Source: Toxorhynchites rutilus septentrionalis
Lineage: Eukaryota > Arthropoda > Insecta > Diptera > Culicidae
Assembly: GCF_029784135.1 (NCBI RefSeq)
Contig: NC_073746.1
Span: forward strand, 103,618,515-103,682,514
Direction: 5' to 3'
DNA: 64,000 nt
The notes beneath the pieces were generated by a model, which was not told where the DNA came from, did no database searches, and was given only the letters and a program-made list of their open reading frames with translations. The translations under genes and the position numbers were made by a program. Shown one piece after another: positions 1 to 10,545 of the stretch (its first letter is position 1; every line of letters begins with the position of its first letter).

Positions 1-1
1 T

Positions 2-1852
2 TGTGAGAAACATTTGAACTTTTCTCACGGAGATTCGGCAGTAAGTCGGTTCTCTTACATGGGCCTCCCCCAGGGCTCATGTTTAAGCCCCCTTTTGTAC
101 AACTTCTATGTAAGCGACATCGACAATTGCCTTACACAAAATTGCAGCCTAAGACAACTTGCAGATGATGGAGTGGTGTCTGTCGTAGGATCAAACGAAT
201 CCGACCTGCAAGGACCCTTACAAGATACTTTGAACAATTTTTCAACCTGGGCCATTGGGCTAGGGATCGAATTCTCCACGGAGAAAACAGAGATGGTGGT
301 TTTTTCTAGGAAGCATAGACCAGCAAAACCAAAGCTTCAACTTTTGGGTAAACCGATCACTCATGCTATGTCATTCAAGTATCTTGGGGTCTGGTTCGAC
401 TCCAAATGTACTTGGGGGGCCCATATTAGGTATCTGAGTAAAAAATGCCAACAAAGAATAAACTTTCTCCGTACAATTACCGGCACCTGGTGGGGAGCCC
501 ATCCCGAAGATCTTATAATGTTGTATCGAACAACTATTCTCTCAGTGATGGAGTATGGCAGTTTCTGTTTTCAATCAGCTGCCAAAACACACCTCATTAA
601 ACTCGAGCGAATTCAGTATCTTTGTCTCCGTATCACGTTGGGATGTATGCCCTCAACGCATACCATGAGTCTCGAGGTTTTGGCAGGCCTACTCCCACTA
701 AAAGATCGCTTCAATTTATTATCTCTTCGGTTCCTCATCCGGTGTAAGGTTATGAACCCATTGGTGATCGGAAATTTTGAGCAGCTGATCGAGCTAAATT
801 TTCATTCTGGATTCATGAGCTCATATCATGAATTCGTCTCCATGCAGGTTGATCCTTCTTCGTATATTCCCAACCGTGTTTGTTTTCCTGACTACATCAA
901 TTCCTCTGTACATTTTGATCTGTCCATGAAGCAGGATATCCATGGAATTCCAGATTATCATCGATCGGGGATCGTTCCTACGATTTTCGAAGCAAAATAT
1001 GGGCGTGTCAATTGTGATAATATGTACTTTACTGATGGGTCCTCTATGAATGAGTCCACAGGATTTGGAGTGTTCAACAAATTTTTTAGCACCTCACACA
1101 GTCTTCAGAATCCTTGTTTGTATATTGCCGAATTGGCAGCAATACACTGGGCGCTGGATAGCGTTGCCTCACGACCTGTTGAACACTATTACATTGTAAC
1201 GGATAGTCTTAGCTCTGTTGAAGCTATCCGTTCAGTGAGGCCGGAAAAGCACTCGCCGTACTTCCTTGAGAGAATACGAGAAATTTGGAGTGCTTTATCC
1301 AGACGCTGTTATGTCATTACCTTTGTCTGGGTCCCTTCACATTGCTCAATCCCGGGTAACGAGAGGGCTGACTCATTAGCAAAGGTTGGTGCAATTGAAG
1401 GCGATATTTATCAGCGTCAAATCGCCTTCAATGAATTTTATTCTGTAGTCCGTAAAAATACCATCGCAAACTGGCAACGTAAGTGGAACGAAGATGAATT
1501 GGGCCGGTGGTTTCACTCGATTATCCCTAAGGTTAGCCTCAAACCATGGTTCAAAAGTCTGGACTTGAGTCAGGACTTTATTCGCACCTTCTCCCGACTC
1601 ATGTCTAATCACTGTTCGTTAGACGCGTTACTCTTTCGTTTCAATCTGGCCGGTAGCAATCTCTGCATTTGTGGCCGAGGTTACCACGACATCGAACACG
1701 TTGTTTGGTTGTGTGAGGTGTATCTTGTTGCCAGATCGAATTTAGAAAACTCCCTTACGAGTAATTGGTCCCCTTGCTTTAATCAGCAGAACAAGTTGAA
1801 ATGTAAATTCACAATAGATATACGAATAGATTTAAGAATTGAGTGTGTGTGA
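2..1852 (+). CDS. LINE ORF2: reverse transcriptase (C-terminal part) + RNase H + CCHC
   Basis: This is the replication polyprotein of the LINE. RT copies element RNA at a nicked target and RNase H degrades the template RNA. The frame is open from the window edge, so the true start lies to the left. Counting from the leucine codon at 14, the RT motif GLPQGSCLSPLLYNFYVSDI lies near residue 17 and the palm catalytic motif LADD near residue 49. The RNase H catalytic set is complete: D341 (FTDGSS), E373 (IAELAA), D397 (VTDSLSS), H443 (PSHCSIPGNE) and D453 (ERADSLAK). A zinc-knuckle-like C-x-C-x5-H pattern begins at C554 (CICGRGYHDIEHVVWLC). No frameshift is visible. Endonuclease and ORF1 are outside the window. 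The family call is firm; the clade is an inference. Confidence 0.9.
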   Translation, partial: CEKHLNFSHGDSAVSRFSYMGLPQGSCLSPLLYNFYVSDIDNCLTQNCSLRQLADDGVVSVVGSNESDLQGPLQDTLNNFSTWAIGLGIEFSTEKTEMVVFSRKHRPAKPKLQLLGKPITHAMSFKYLGVWFDSKCTWGAHIRYLSKKCQQRINFLRTITGTWWGAHPEDLIMLYRTTILSVMEYGSFCFQSAAKTHLIKLERIQYLCLRITLGCMPSTHTMSLEVLAGLLPLKDRFNLLSLRFLIRCKVMNPLVIGNFEQLIELNFHSGFMSSYHEFVSMQVDPSSYIPNRVCFPDYINSSVHFDLSMKQDIHGIPDYHRSGIVPTIFEAKYGRVNCDNMYFTDGSSMNESTGFGVFNKFFSTSHSLQNPCLYIAELAAIHWALDSVASRPVEHYYIVTDSLSSVEAIRSVRPEKHSPYFLERIREIWSALSRRCYVITFVWVPSHCSIPGNERADSLAKVGAIEGDIYQRQIAFNEFYSVVRKNTIANWQRKWNEDELGRWFHSIIPKVSLKPWFKSLDLSQDFIRTFSRLMSNHCSLDALLFRFNLAGSNLCICGRGYHDIEHVVWLCEVYLVARSNLENSLTSNWSPCFNQQNKLKCKFTIDIRIDLRIECV

Positions 1853-2052
1853 TTACCAACATTGTAATAATTTCCTTATATCCCATCCTTTTCCTGAAAA
1901 ATTATGTCACCCTTCTAAACTCGAGTCCACCGCGAGTAATCGGTTTCCCACATTACTAACCATAAATTTAAGAAAATTGTTTGTATATATATAGTTTTAA
2001 AAACATATTTAAGAATTCGGCTCCTTTAAACTTACGTAACTGAGCCTGTAAA

Positions 2053-2077
2053 AATAAACGAATTTAAAAAAAAAAAA
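2053..2077 (+). terminator. LINE polyadenylation signal and poly(A) tail
   Basis: AATAAA at 2053-2058 is followed eight bases later by an A12 run at 2066-2077, the end of the retrotransposed RNA copy. Confidence 0.8.
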
Positions 2078-2941
2078 TGCCAAATGTCAAATGGAATTCT
2101 GGGACTGGAACGAATAATCACGGCATTGCAATTACATGAAAGTAGGGGGAGCTTTTGTTTCTCTCGAAATGTATTCTCTAACAGAGATTTCTAATCCAAG
2201 GTGTCCGGGGGAAATCAGCATGTAAATACCCTCGTGGTCGATAGTTCAACTAACGACGCGCGCAAATGGATAGTGGTCATTGTAACTAGCGTGGGCATTG
2301 CTGATTACATACGTGCTGGCGAATAAGTAGGGAGCGATGAATGAGTGCTTTTTTTTAATTTTCGTTTCAATGAGAATCATTCGATGGATTAGTTGAAGAA
2401 TGATATTTCAATGAACTGAATAGAACTTATGTTTGATAGAATATGAATAAAATTTAAATTTGGAACTTTTATGTTGGTTGCTTCGTGAAATTTCATATCA
2501 ATGACCGATATCAATGTCAAATTGAAATTCGCCTTGAGGCATGTAGCATCGTGTTCCGTTGGGTTTTTAAAGCAAAAATGGAAATGGGTTGAGTAAACAC
2601 TCAGAAAGTAAAAATAATAAATCAAATTACCTTTTCCATTTCAAATATATTTACTCTATAATAAAATAACTTTTTTTTCTGGTGAGAAAATTTGATAATT
2701 GTGTTCGATAATTATAATTATCTTATATTACATTGATGAGTTTGTTTTTCTTTACATAACATAACACAAGAGTCAGCTCGTCCAAGGCCACAGAGGGCGG
2801 CTTTCATCATATCTCATTCCACTTAGGCATCTTCTATCGTGATACGCACCATCAAATGACTAATCGCCATCTTTCTATCATTATCACTCGGGTATGGACT
2901 TTGGTGGAGTGAAGCAAGAATACCTAACTACTAGACAAAAC

Positions 2942-2977
2942 GGCCCTTTTCAGGGCCACCAAATCACTATCGAAAAG
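2942..2977 (+). terminator. Histone mRNA 3' stem-loop with downstream element, intact
   Basis: GGCCCTTTTCAGGGCC at 2942-2957 folds into the 6-bp stem, 4-base TTTC loop of replication-dependent histone mRNAs. The usual flanks are present too, CAAAAC on the 5' side and ACCA on the 3' side. A purine-rich GAAAAG at 2972-2977 sits 14 bases downstream, where the U7 snRNA-binding histone downstream element lies in animal histone genes. No histone coding sequence is recognisable upstream. In known biology SLBP binds the loop and cleavage occurs between the two elements; that this site works is an inference. Confidence 0.75.
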
Positions 2978-3039
2978 TTTAACAATGTAATTCTTCAAAC
3001 ATATCCAAAATCAGCATGTAAGAGAAAACCTAACGGAAT

Positions 3040-3080
3040 CCTACGTCAACTATGTGGTCGTGTCTCGGACACAACCCTCC
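3040..3080 (+). repeat. Right-end module: CCTACGTCAA plus hairpin
   Basis: CCTACGTCAA (3040-3049) is followed by a near-palindrome with arms GGTCGTGTC and GACACAACC (3056-3076), then CCTCCTGTGAC and a T run. Related modules occur at 24581, 24677, 26111, and inverted at 28163, 35657, 43346 and 44582. Confidence 0.75.
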
Positions 3081-3098
3081 TGTGACTTTTTCCGAACG

Positions 3099-3970
3099 AA
3101 TCCATTTTCCATTAGGAAGCAATTGTCAACACGTGGATGTTTTCCTTCCCCGGTATCTGCCACCAATCGGCAGCAAACATAGTGTTATCATTATTCAGAA
3201 TGATTGCTCACCTAAATTCTCCCTCTAGTTTAAGACTAACGAAGAGGGTGTGGTAGACCGAAGGGGCACAACAAAATTAGGCCATAAGCCAAAGGGACAA
3301 CCCAAACGATAAATAAAGGGACAAAACAAAAGCGACATTGCTGCTCCGAACACAGAGAGCTGAGGTCAGGAAAGTATGCAATGGACAGCATAATCGCTTT
3401 TGTGTGTTAGTCAAGTGGAAGCAGGAGGGGAAATAAGTCACTCACTGGAAGTCTCTTGATTAATGCCACATAATCATCGGCTCAATCGGAAAACAATCTG
3501 ATTGAGGTGAGTTACACAGACTGGTGGGTATGGTGAATTCATCGTGCTCACCACAGCTCATACTTGTGGGGCGGGTAACGTGTTCCCTTTTGCTTTTGTT
3601 TCACAATTTTAAGGCTTCATCTTCAATATGTCAGCGTCGGCTCTGTGCGCTCAAATCGATTCGATTAAAAATTTAAGCCTTAAAAATTCGATTGGGCTTT
3701 CTGAAATAGAAGCGTTTGTGGTCACGCTTTCGGGCTACACTTACGAAATTTAACCCGTCTAATGGGCACTGTATTCCGCTACCGTTAGATTGTTGTCTTT
3801 ATTACTCTTCTGTGGGCTTTCTTTACTGGATTTGAAATTATGATTATATAAATTTATTTTCTGCTTATCCTCATAACCATAAGTTTTGCATTCTTATGTG
3901 TTTTATTGGAAGTTGTTCGATCTTCTCATATGTTCTGAATAATTACACATTCTGCAATACAATCTGGGCA
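3099..3970. other. Intergenic or intronic DNA, nothing assigned
   Basis: I see no long frame, terminal repeat or recognisable element. There is moderate homopurine and AT-rich sequence only. Confidence 0.6.
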
Positions 3971-4460
3971 TCTCTAGCCTGACGGACCAGCAACTTTAAC
4001 CTGATCGACCCTGTCAGGACCACGTTGGCCATCCCCCATTTGCCGTTGTGTGTGCTGTGCTGTAGCAGTAACTTTGCGCTTTTTTTCCTCTGGCTTGGCT
4101 ATTCTGACATTTCTGGTTGGACGGGAAACTGCACGAGAGATGGCGGGCCGGAGCCCTTGGTTGGCCTCACATGCGAGGAGCGCATTCAGTCTTGCCGTTG
4201 TTGCTGAACTCAAACGACGCTTGGCCCCGCCGCTAGAGTTACCGACCGGTGATTGTGAGTGTGGCTTTCGGGTTCAGACACGCGGAACTTGCTACGCCCC
4301 CCTGCGAGCGTACGAGAGATCTTGTGATCGCGAGTGATGATAAACCTGTTTGTTGTGATAGTTTTCGGACCCCAGTGAGCTCGGGTTGGTGAATAATTAC
4401 GAGTTACCGAGTTTGTTTCGCTTGTCGTCAGTTGGAGGAATTCAGTGCGAACCAAACGAG
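3971..4460. other. GC-richer island, unassigned
   Basis: This block is clearly less AT-rich than its surroundings. On the minus strand about 100 codons stay open up to 3974, including a basic stretch with KPEEKKRKV, but there is no ATG at a sensible start and no family resemblance. On the plus strand shorter frames overlap. The composition resembles an old coding exon or a promoter/leader region. I cannot decide between these and assign no product. Confidence 0.35.
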
Positions 4461-7215
4461 AGCGCGTGGATGGCTATAAAACACTCATTCAGAATTTTTG
4501 ATAATCTTTCACTCATTGACAATGCACCCGTCTTTTGCTGATTGCATGTTTTTTTACGTTGCAACCCGAGTGTGTCTTCTCAAATCAAGATAGAATGCTC
4601 GGCCGGTGACGGAGGAAAACTGCTGAAACCTGTTTTTATGGCGGAGCGAGATTTTGCTGCGCCGCTCGAACCGCATCTTTTGTACCGCCAGTGAAGCAAG
4701 CAGGATGTAATTATGTGGGTGTAAATATTTTGCCAATTGGAGAATGTGGACTACACATTTTGTCGGGAAACTGGCTCGTAAAAGAGTTGCGGAATTGAGT
4801 GGGAAATTTAATATTTACAGTTGACAATTGGTATGGTAGAAATTTCCTGAAAGTTATTTGTGGCTGTTCATTTTGGTGGTCGACCAGTCAGCGGTTTCAT
4901 ATTTTTGAAACTAATCGTTTTTTCCCGTTTTATTTCTGTGATTTTGGCGTGACAGTGATGTGTGACACAGCATTCCTTTACAATGTTTTATGGAATAAAT
5001 TTTCGATTGGATAATAGAGTACCGTTTTAGTGTGTTTCCGGTTCCATTTAACGTTAAAAAAATCTAGATTTCATTAGATCTCATGTGTCGATTCTATTTG
5101 CGTTCATTACCGCCATTGGTGGACAATTTGCATTGCACCCAGAACTGTCTCCCTAATTACATCCATATCCAATTAGAGCTGGAATCTAGAGGCTTATTTG
5201 TATTCTGACAGTATCTGATTGAAATGAATATGCAATTGTATGTATGGAATAAATGGAATTTATATCCACTGAATCGGTTTAAGCGCCACCACACAAAGTG
5301 TGGCGTGAATCGTACCGCAAGTCAGTAAATATTCGGAGAAATTATCTATCCCTAGTGTATTCTACTTCTACAAGTGAGCATGAAGCAAGTCCAGCTGAGA
5401 AGCACATCCGTAAAATCTGTTTATCGGCGAAATGAAATCAGATCAAAGTTTCCAGCGCGTGAAAAGTTTGCTGGAAAGACGAAAGAAATACTCCGAAAAA
5501 AAAATCGATCACTAACTTCGGCTCGCAACATTCCGTTGAAACCACAAATTATATTTTTTCCACCATTGTTGCCTAGCGTAGAGCATTCTCGGTAGACATG
5601 TCATAAAATATTTCATCTGCCCGAGTTGCCGCCTGTCCTGCTGTCAATCGGCCATCGCGCCATGACAGTCTACTTGGAACACTAATAATAAAGACAGAAG
5701 AGAATCTCCCGCGATGATTGGGATGAAGGCTGATGATGATGCTGTGACTGAATGGACGACTTTTCTTCGTTCTTTTTTTTGCTCGATAACATGCGTGCGA
5801 TTCCCTGCCGCATGTCATGAAAGTCGATGAGGATATCTATTAATATTTAAGCATTCTCAATGATTTTATCAAATTGTCATTCCCGTCCGAATCGTAATGC
5901 TGTATGTCAATCATGACTCGGTGAATGGAAACTAATTGACCGTTGGATTTTGGGCCTATGGTTTGATCTCTAGGCGAGAACAATTCTAGGTTGATCTATT
6001 TCTGCGCGTTTTTGTACATGTTTATGTATAAATCGCACGATATACAGGCATTGGATGATTGAGAACATTTCCTTCAAAAATCGCCAGTTAAAGACTATTT
6101 TGTAGAGAATTTTTAGAAGGAATTTTAGTTTTCTGAGGTTTATAAGGTATCGGAACTAAAGAGACCCTAGTTGTTTATATCATTTTTGGAAAGCTGAATT
6201 TTTCGTGGTCGAATTATGGAATTATACGCAAAAAATTTGGTTAGCATGAGAATAGGTCGTAAACTATATATGATACCACTAGGGTATCGTTTACAGCATA
6301 TTCAATATCGAATAAGGTGCTCCTATCACAGATTTCGCTATCAAACACATTACAGTATCTTAAAATGATACTTTAGGTCTAGGAAAAGCGCAAAATCCGA
6401 AAAATCAGGTTTTTTAGTTTTACAATTATTCAATATATAGTTTGTTTCAAATAGTAATAGGTGCGTATATATATCTTTACAGAAAATGTTTCTGCGATCT
6501 GTCCAATTATATGGGTTCCGAAAAACAAGTAGTAAATACATGGTTCACTATGTTGTTTCTTATTAATATTTCTATACAGCGCCGATGTGATGCAAGCGAA
6601 CTAAAAGCATTTTTTAAATTTTTTCATTCACACTGAGCGGCGCAAACCATTCCCAATAACAAATATATTTAAATGTTCATATAACTATCAGCTATAGTAT
6701 TAACATGTACTGTTGCTTAATCGTTGTTTAGAGTTATGCCGAAACACTGAACTTATTGAATATCCAAGCAGTGTTTCAGTATCTCTTACCGGATTTACAT
6801 TTCCTACGCTCCCAAAACGAAATTCCAAAAGAAATAATCATTAAACTACAGGGTAGGACGGGGCTAGTTGGTCATAGGGGTAAGTTGGTCAGTGACGATA
6901 TCTCGGAATCTGAGCGTCCAAAAAATTAGCGATCTATGGATAAAAAATAGCGAATTGCTGATGCAATAAAATAAGCAAATTGGATAAACTTTTTATAAGT
7001 AGGTTAAAAAATACGAACATGATGCCGATTTTTTCGAAAATCATTCACTGTTTGCGCATTATAAAATTCAGGATCAATTTCAATGGTAAAAAATCATGAA
7101 AAAAAATCGGTTCTAACGTAAAACAAAAGTTTATTGTATGTAATAGCTTAAAATGTAAACGGAAATCGCTTTTAAAATTATTTTTATTGAATTTTCATGA
7201 ATATTCTTTTTTATA
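4461..7215. other. Mostly unassigned AT-rich DNA; MITE end near 6848
   Basis: There is no supported gene. A likely element end lies at 6848-6893, where ACAGGGTAGG is followed by two copies of the motif GGGGNTAGTTGGTC / GGGGTAAGTTGGTC. A possible inverted partner (TGACCAACTTAGTC) is at 8900-8914, but the pairing is weak. Confidence 0.4.
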
Positions 7216-7387
7216 TACACCCATACCTCGCTATACGGCCGCTCTTTATACGGCTTTTCGTTGAACAAGCTTGGAACCGATCCGATAGAGTTTGTATGAA
7301 TTTGTATTGGAATAATTGATCCGTTATACGGCTTTTTTCTTAGCGGCCCAGGAACGTATCTAGGCCGTAAAGCGAGGTACGCACACA
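7216..7387. mobile_element. TA-flanked MITE, CACCCATACCTCGC family, short copy
   Basis: The left end is TACACCCATACCTCGCTATA and the right end GGCCGTAAAGCGAGGTACG, an imperfect inverted pair around about 170 bp. A longer copy with better-preserved ends is at 34467-35070, whose right end reads GCGAGGTATGGGTGTA. No protein is encoded. The TA boundary suggests mobilisation by a Tc1/mariner-type transposase (inference). Confidence 0.75.
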
Positions 7388-7539
7388 AATTGCTCGTTTG
7401 ATAACAACGCATATAAAATTTTCAGGCATGCCGCGTTTCATTACACAATATATAAACAAATATAGAAAGCATATGTTTTACTGCTAAACTCAGTGTATTT
7501 GAAACGAGACAACCTGATACCAACCACCGCACAAACCGC

Positions 7540-7990
7540 CGATCGGCTTGCTAACGAAGGGCGGAGAGGCTCCATTACCAGTATAGGTATACCTGGTAAG
7601 GACCTCATTAGAAGGGCGAACAATTCCATTCTCCTCACTTGGGAGGCTGAATGGAATCGTGGAAGGGACCTGCAGTTTCGTAGAATTAAAGCATCAACCG
7701 GCAAATGGAGGGACCGAGCCAACACGTATGAACAGCGAATTCTCTCGCGTCTTCGCATCGGGCATACGTGGTTGACTCATAACTTCCTAGCAAAGAAAGA
7801 AGAGCCCCCTACCTGTTGCGGCACCCGCCTGACGGTGGGGCATATTCTAACGGAATGCATGCGAACTGCGGACCTTCGTAGGAGGTACGGCTTAACTGGT
7901 GGCCTAGATGTCGTTTTGCAGAACGACACACGGAAAGAAAGAGATACTCTGGATTTCCTTAAAGAGGCTAACCTGATTCAGTACATTTGA
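7540..7990 (+). pseudogene. LINE ORF2 C-terminal fragment (RNase H end + cysteine domain)
   Basis: About 150 codons remain. The first residues, DRLANEG, correspond to the last RNase H motif (x-ADxLA). Further on, RILSRLRIGHTWLTH and a CCG..TVGHILTEC metal-binding-like motif are typical of the C-terminus of I-clade and related LINE polyproteins. The frame happens to stay open into the flanking DNA at 7493-7539, but those residues belong to the target site, as the target duplication shows. It lacks RT, endonuclease and most of RNase H, so it cannot be active. Confidence 0.88.
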
Positions 7991-8189
7991 TACTGCAATC
8001 AAAACTTGAACGCTTACACCCTGGTATCATGTACCAGGGTAATCTAAAAGAGGCGCCTGCGCCCACCTGAAATGATTACCTACAAGTATTGTGTAACTTT
8101 GAGTGGTTGCTCCGGTGTGTAAAGGGGTATAAAGAGACGAATGACTGTCATACAGCTCAAAGTCTCTATAATTCAAAACAACAACAACA
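7540..8189 (+). mobile_element. 5'-truncated LINE insertion with 14-bp target duplication
   Basis: The insert is bounded by a perfect 14-bp direct repeat, ACCGCACAAACCGC at 7526-7539 and 8190-8203. It starts inside the end of the RNase H domain and runs to the ORF stop at 7990, then a 199-bp 3' UTR and a (CAA)n tail at 8177-8189. The UTR holds a 9-bp-stem hairpin, ACCCTGGTA and TACCAGGGT at 8018-8040. Severe 5' truncation with a target duplication is the signature of target-primed reverse transcription. It is a different family from the LINE at 1-2077, whose tail is poly(A). Confidence 0.9.
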
Positions 8190-8399
8190 ACCGCACAAAC
8201 CGCTTGCAATATAATTGTCATGTTTATATTTTTTGCTGTAAAATTCTCATTAAATATAATAAACGCTTACATTGAATATCAGAACTCACAATAATGCATC
8301 GAGTAATGTAGCACACCTGAAGGTTATTTCAATATACTTTGGGGCGAAAAGAACAAATGTCATCAAAACAAATGTAAGCAAGAAACCGGTTGTGCGCCG

Positions 8400-8684
8400 C
8401 AGGGATGCCAGGTGATTTCTTTCAAATGTCTTTACACGGTACGAGAAAATGGGCCTGATTCTCGAATACACTTCGAATACACTTCACGGTAGGAACGGAA
8501 ATTTTTGAAAATTTTGAAAAGGGCTCATTCTGCCTGAAAACTCATTATTATCTTCGACACTTCACTAACTCGTAAAACGTAGTTCAGTGGCGTGCGGTTT
8601 TTTTCGTTTCCACCGTGAAGTGTATTCAAGAATCAGGCCCCATGTCTTCAAAATAAAGACATGTCTTCAAACCTGGCATCTCTT
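8400..8684. mobile_element. hAT-like MITE with nested inverted repeats
   Basis: The left end is CAGGGATGCCAGGTGATTTC and the right end reads AACCTGGCATCTCTT, an inverted pair. The flanks are GTGCGCCG (8392-8399) and GTGCGCCA (8685-8692), an 8-bp target duplication with one mismatch. A CAGGG end with 8-bp duplication fits the hAT superfamily. Inside, a second and tighter inverted repeat spans exactly 8451-8640, with GGGCCTGATTCTCGAATACA at its left and a matching inverted end. The inner unit may be a separate MITE inserted in the outer one. Another CAGGGATGCCAGGTGATTTC end is at 57541. Confidence 0.75.
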
Positions 8685-8692
8685 GTGCGCCA

Positions 8693-9901
8693 CAAAGTGG
8701 AAGAGAGACGAAATCGCTAGAAAACATTGCGTGACTAATTTCCAACAACGATGAGAATTTGAAATTTCCATTAATTTGTTTTTTTACTTGACTACATGAT
8801 ATTCGTTAACTGTTTTTGTTTTGATTTAATTAATTAATTAATAATGAAGGAAACCTCTAATGGAAAACGCCTATTGTTTTCTCAAATAGAACATGCCTAT
8901 TACTGACCAACTTAGTCAATTTCTTCTGAAATATAAAGACGTTAAATAAAAGACAAATATCAAATAAATGATTCTCTGGTTATTTTTCATTGGAAGGGTA
9001 AAAGGTAAGCTTCATTGTGGTACATAACATTCTAACGCAAAACTTAAAACTTCGTACGCTGCGCTGGAAAATTGGAAATTTTGCTGCTGCTTAGGTTGTT
9101 TCTGTTGATGTTGTTGCTTTGCTATCGCTCGCTCTTTTGGTTGATGGTGTTAACTATTTCCCGTTTACAAAATGACTGATCGCTTTGCGGCTGTGCTGCT
9201 AATTTTATGTATACTGATTGGCACACGGGGGTGGGACTTGTGACGCAATGTTTCGCTTCTTTTCAGGAGTTGAACAGTATACGATACGTCCATTATATCA
9301 AGTAAAACCGTTGTATATGATGTCAGCTGTAGGAAAGACAGCTCGCAAGCTGGTACGAGATTGAGGTTGACTAGAGCGATACCAATATTTATATGACTTT
9401 CTTATTTTTTCTTCTCTCTCGGATAGCATGATATACACGGTGGAAAATTGATATTGTATTTCGCTGCTACTCTAGTCCCTTCTTCTAGTCGGTACAAATT
9501 AGGCAAATCAAAACTTTGGATTTAGCGCGTTTAAATAATGCTTGATATTTTAAAAATATTCTTTAACAAAAAATATTTTCTATATTGCGATAGATGCGTA
9601 GAAAAATTTCCAATCGATTGATGCAAACACCCTAGCGACCTATCAAGAAATGATCGAGTAACAAGCATTCGAAATCTTGTTTTATTTCTCATATCTTCAG
9701 TTTTTTTGGATTTTTATTTCACCCTCTCATATTTTCCTGATAGACGTGGTAAAAAAGACTTATCTTCCTATTTGTACTTAAGGGCAACAATCTGTATTTT
9801 CCAACATAGAGAATCTGTGCATACAGAACAATAAAAAAAGATGTACCTACCCAGATAAATTTTTACATATTTTTTGTCTTGGTTATTTTTATATTCCATT
9901 T
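8693..9901. other. Unassigned AT-rich DNA; element fragment near 9585-9790
   Basis: No gene is supported. The stretch around 9585-9680 (TTGCGATAGATGCGTAGAAA ... TTGATGCAAACA) matches the segment that follows the 95-bp array at 51900-51990 and 43790-43860, so it is a fragment of that element. Confidence 0.5.
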
Positions 9902-10035
9902 GTTTATTCACTAGGTCTCATTAGCATTTCAGCTGTAACAGAGCAAGATTTAATCGTGAAAATATTACCTGTTTATCGTATCTATACATATGGATAATTA
10001 CACAGTAGCCATTAAGGGGTAAGAGCATTCCTTCT
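9902..10035 (-). mobile_element. SINE 3' fragment, antisense
   Basis: Read on the minus strand, this matches the 3' half of the SINEs at 12699 and 15638. It has CTCTTACCCCTTAATGGCTA, then CTCTGTTACAGCTGAAATGC and a degraded GAGACCTA tail. The tRNA-like head is missing. Confidence 0.75.
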
Positions 10036-10545
10036 GTTCCATTGTTTAGTTAGACCGAATAGCAGAGACAATAATCATTGTAATCATTGTTGTGTTATTA
10101 ATTGCATAACAGCTCGATGTTTCTTGTTGGAAGCAGCAGAGCTTGTATGGATGTGTATGGATGTACTTGCAATTTGACTACGAAGATTTAGTCTAAAGTC
10201 AAAAAATGAACCGTAAGAAAAATGTCTTCTATTATTTTGTAGAGAAGCGGATATTTTAAAAATGTAGAAGATAGTGACATTCCCAAAACACAGATCTCTA
10301 AGCAATACGGCTTCCTGCATATACCACTCACCAAAATGCTTAATGAGAAAGAGAAAATTGTGAGTCAGTAAGTTATGGAATCAACAAAAACTATAAAGTA
10401 ATGAAAACACTCAGCAATATCATAAGAATGTTTATGTATTAACATTAATTGAGAATAGAATGAGGTGTCTCTTACAACGAACCTTAAAATTACCTTTATA
10501 CTATAATGATTCACTCGCAGACACTGTTGTGTAATTTTGTGTATA

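Larger units (their letters stand above)
1..2077 (+). mobile_element. Non-LTR retrotransposon (LINE), I/LOA-like with RNase H, 3' part
   Basis: The element runs off the left edge of the window. It consists of the distal part of the reverse transcriptase ORF, an RNase H domain, a cysteine-rich C-terminus, a 225-bp 3' UTR and a 12-A tail at 2066-2077. RNase H after RT is a feature of the I, LOA and R1-like LINE groups; the exact clade is not resolved here. The UTR contains GGCTC at 2030-2034 and GAGCC at 2042-2046 just before TAAAAATAAAC, and the same layout ends the SINEs at 12699 and 15638. The reading frame has no internal stop, so this is a fairly young copy. The dispersed repeat at 2078 begins directly after the A tail. 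Confidence 0.93.
2078..3098 (+). repeat. Dispersed repeat with histone-type 3' stem-loop, copy 1
   Basis: This is about 1 kb without a coding frame. It matches the interrupted second copy at 21690-24630 over several blocks: the segment around AAAGTAGGGGGAGCTTTTG at 2137, the AAATTTAAATTTGGAACTTT block at 2450, the GGGTTGAGTAAACACTCAGA block at 2587, the TTATATTACATTGATGAG block at 2724, and the whole of 2790-3090. Its right end carries the module CCTACGTCAA plus hairpin (3040-3076) shared with many elements in the window. No left terminus is seen; it begins directly at the LINE tail, so this copy is truncated or the LINE landed at its edge. It has no insertion where copy 2 carries the 2-kb element at 22271, so it serves as a related empty site. 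Confidence 0.75.

Noticed and set aside
2893..2912. TATGGACTTTGGTGGAGTGA just before the stem-loop, reminiscent of the histone H4 C-terminus (YGFGG-stop)
   Set aside because: It needs a frameshift and nothing further upstream resembles H4; copy 2 does not support it. Kept only as a hint of histone ancestry.
2894..3085. 63-residue frame over the histone stem-loop
   Set aside because: It crosses the stem-loop and the terminal hairpin and has no counterpart in the second copy.
3974..4213. Minus-strand frame with KPEEKKRKV
   Set aside because: No ATG start, no recognisable domain, and no splice evidence.
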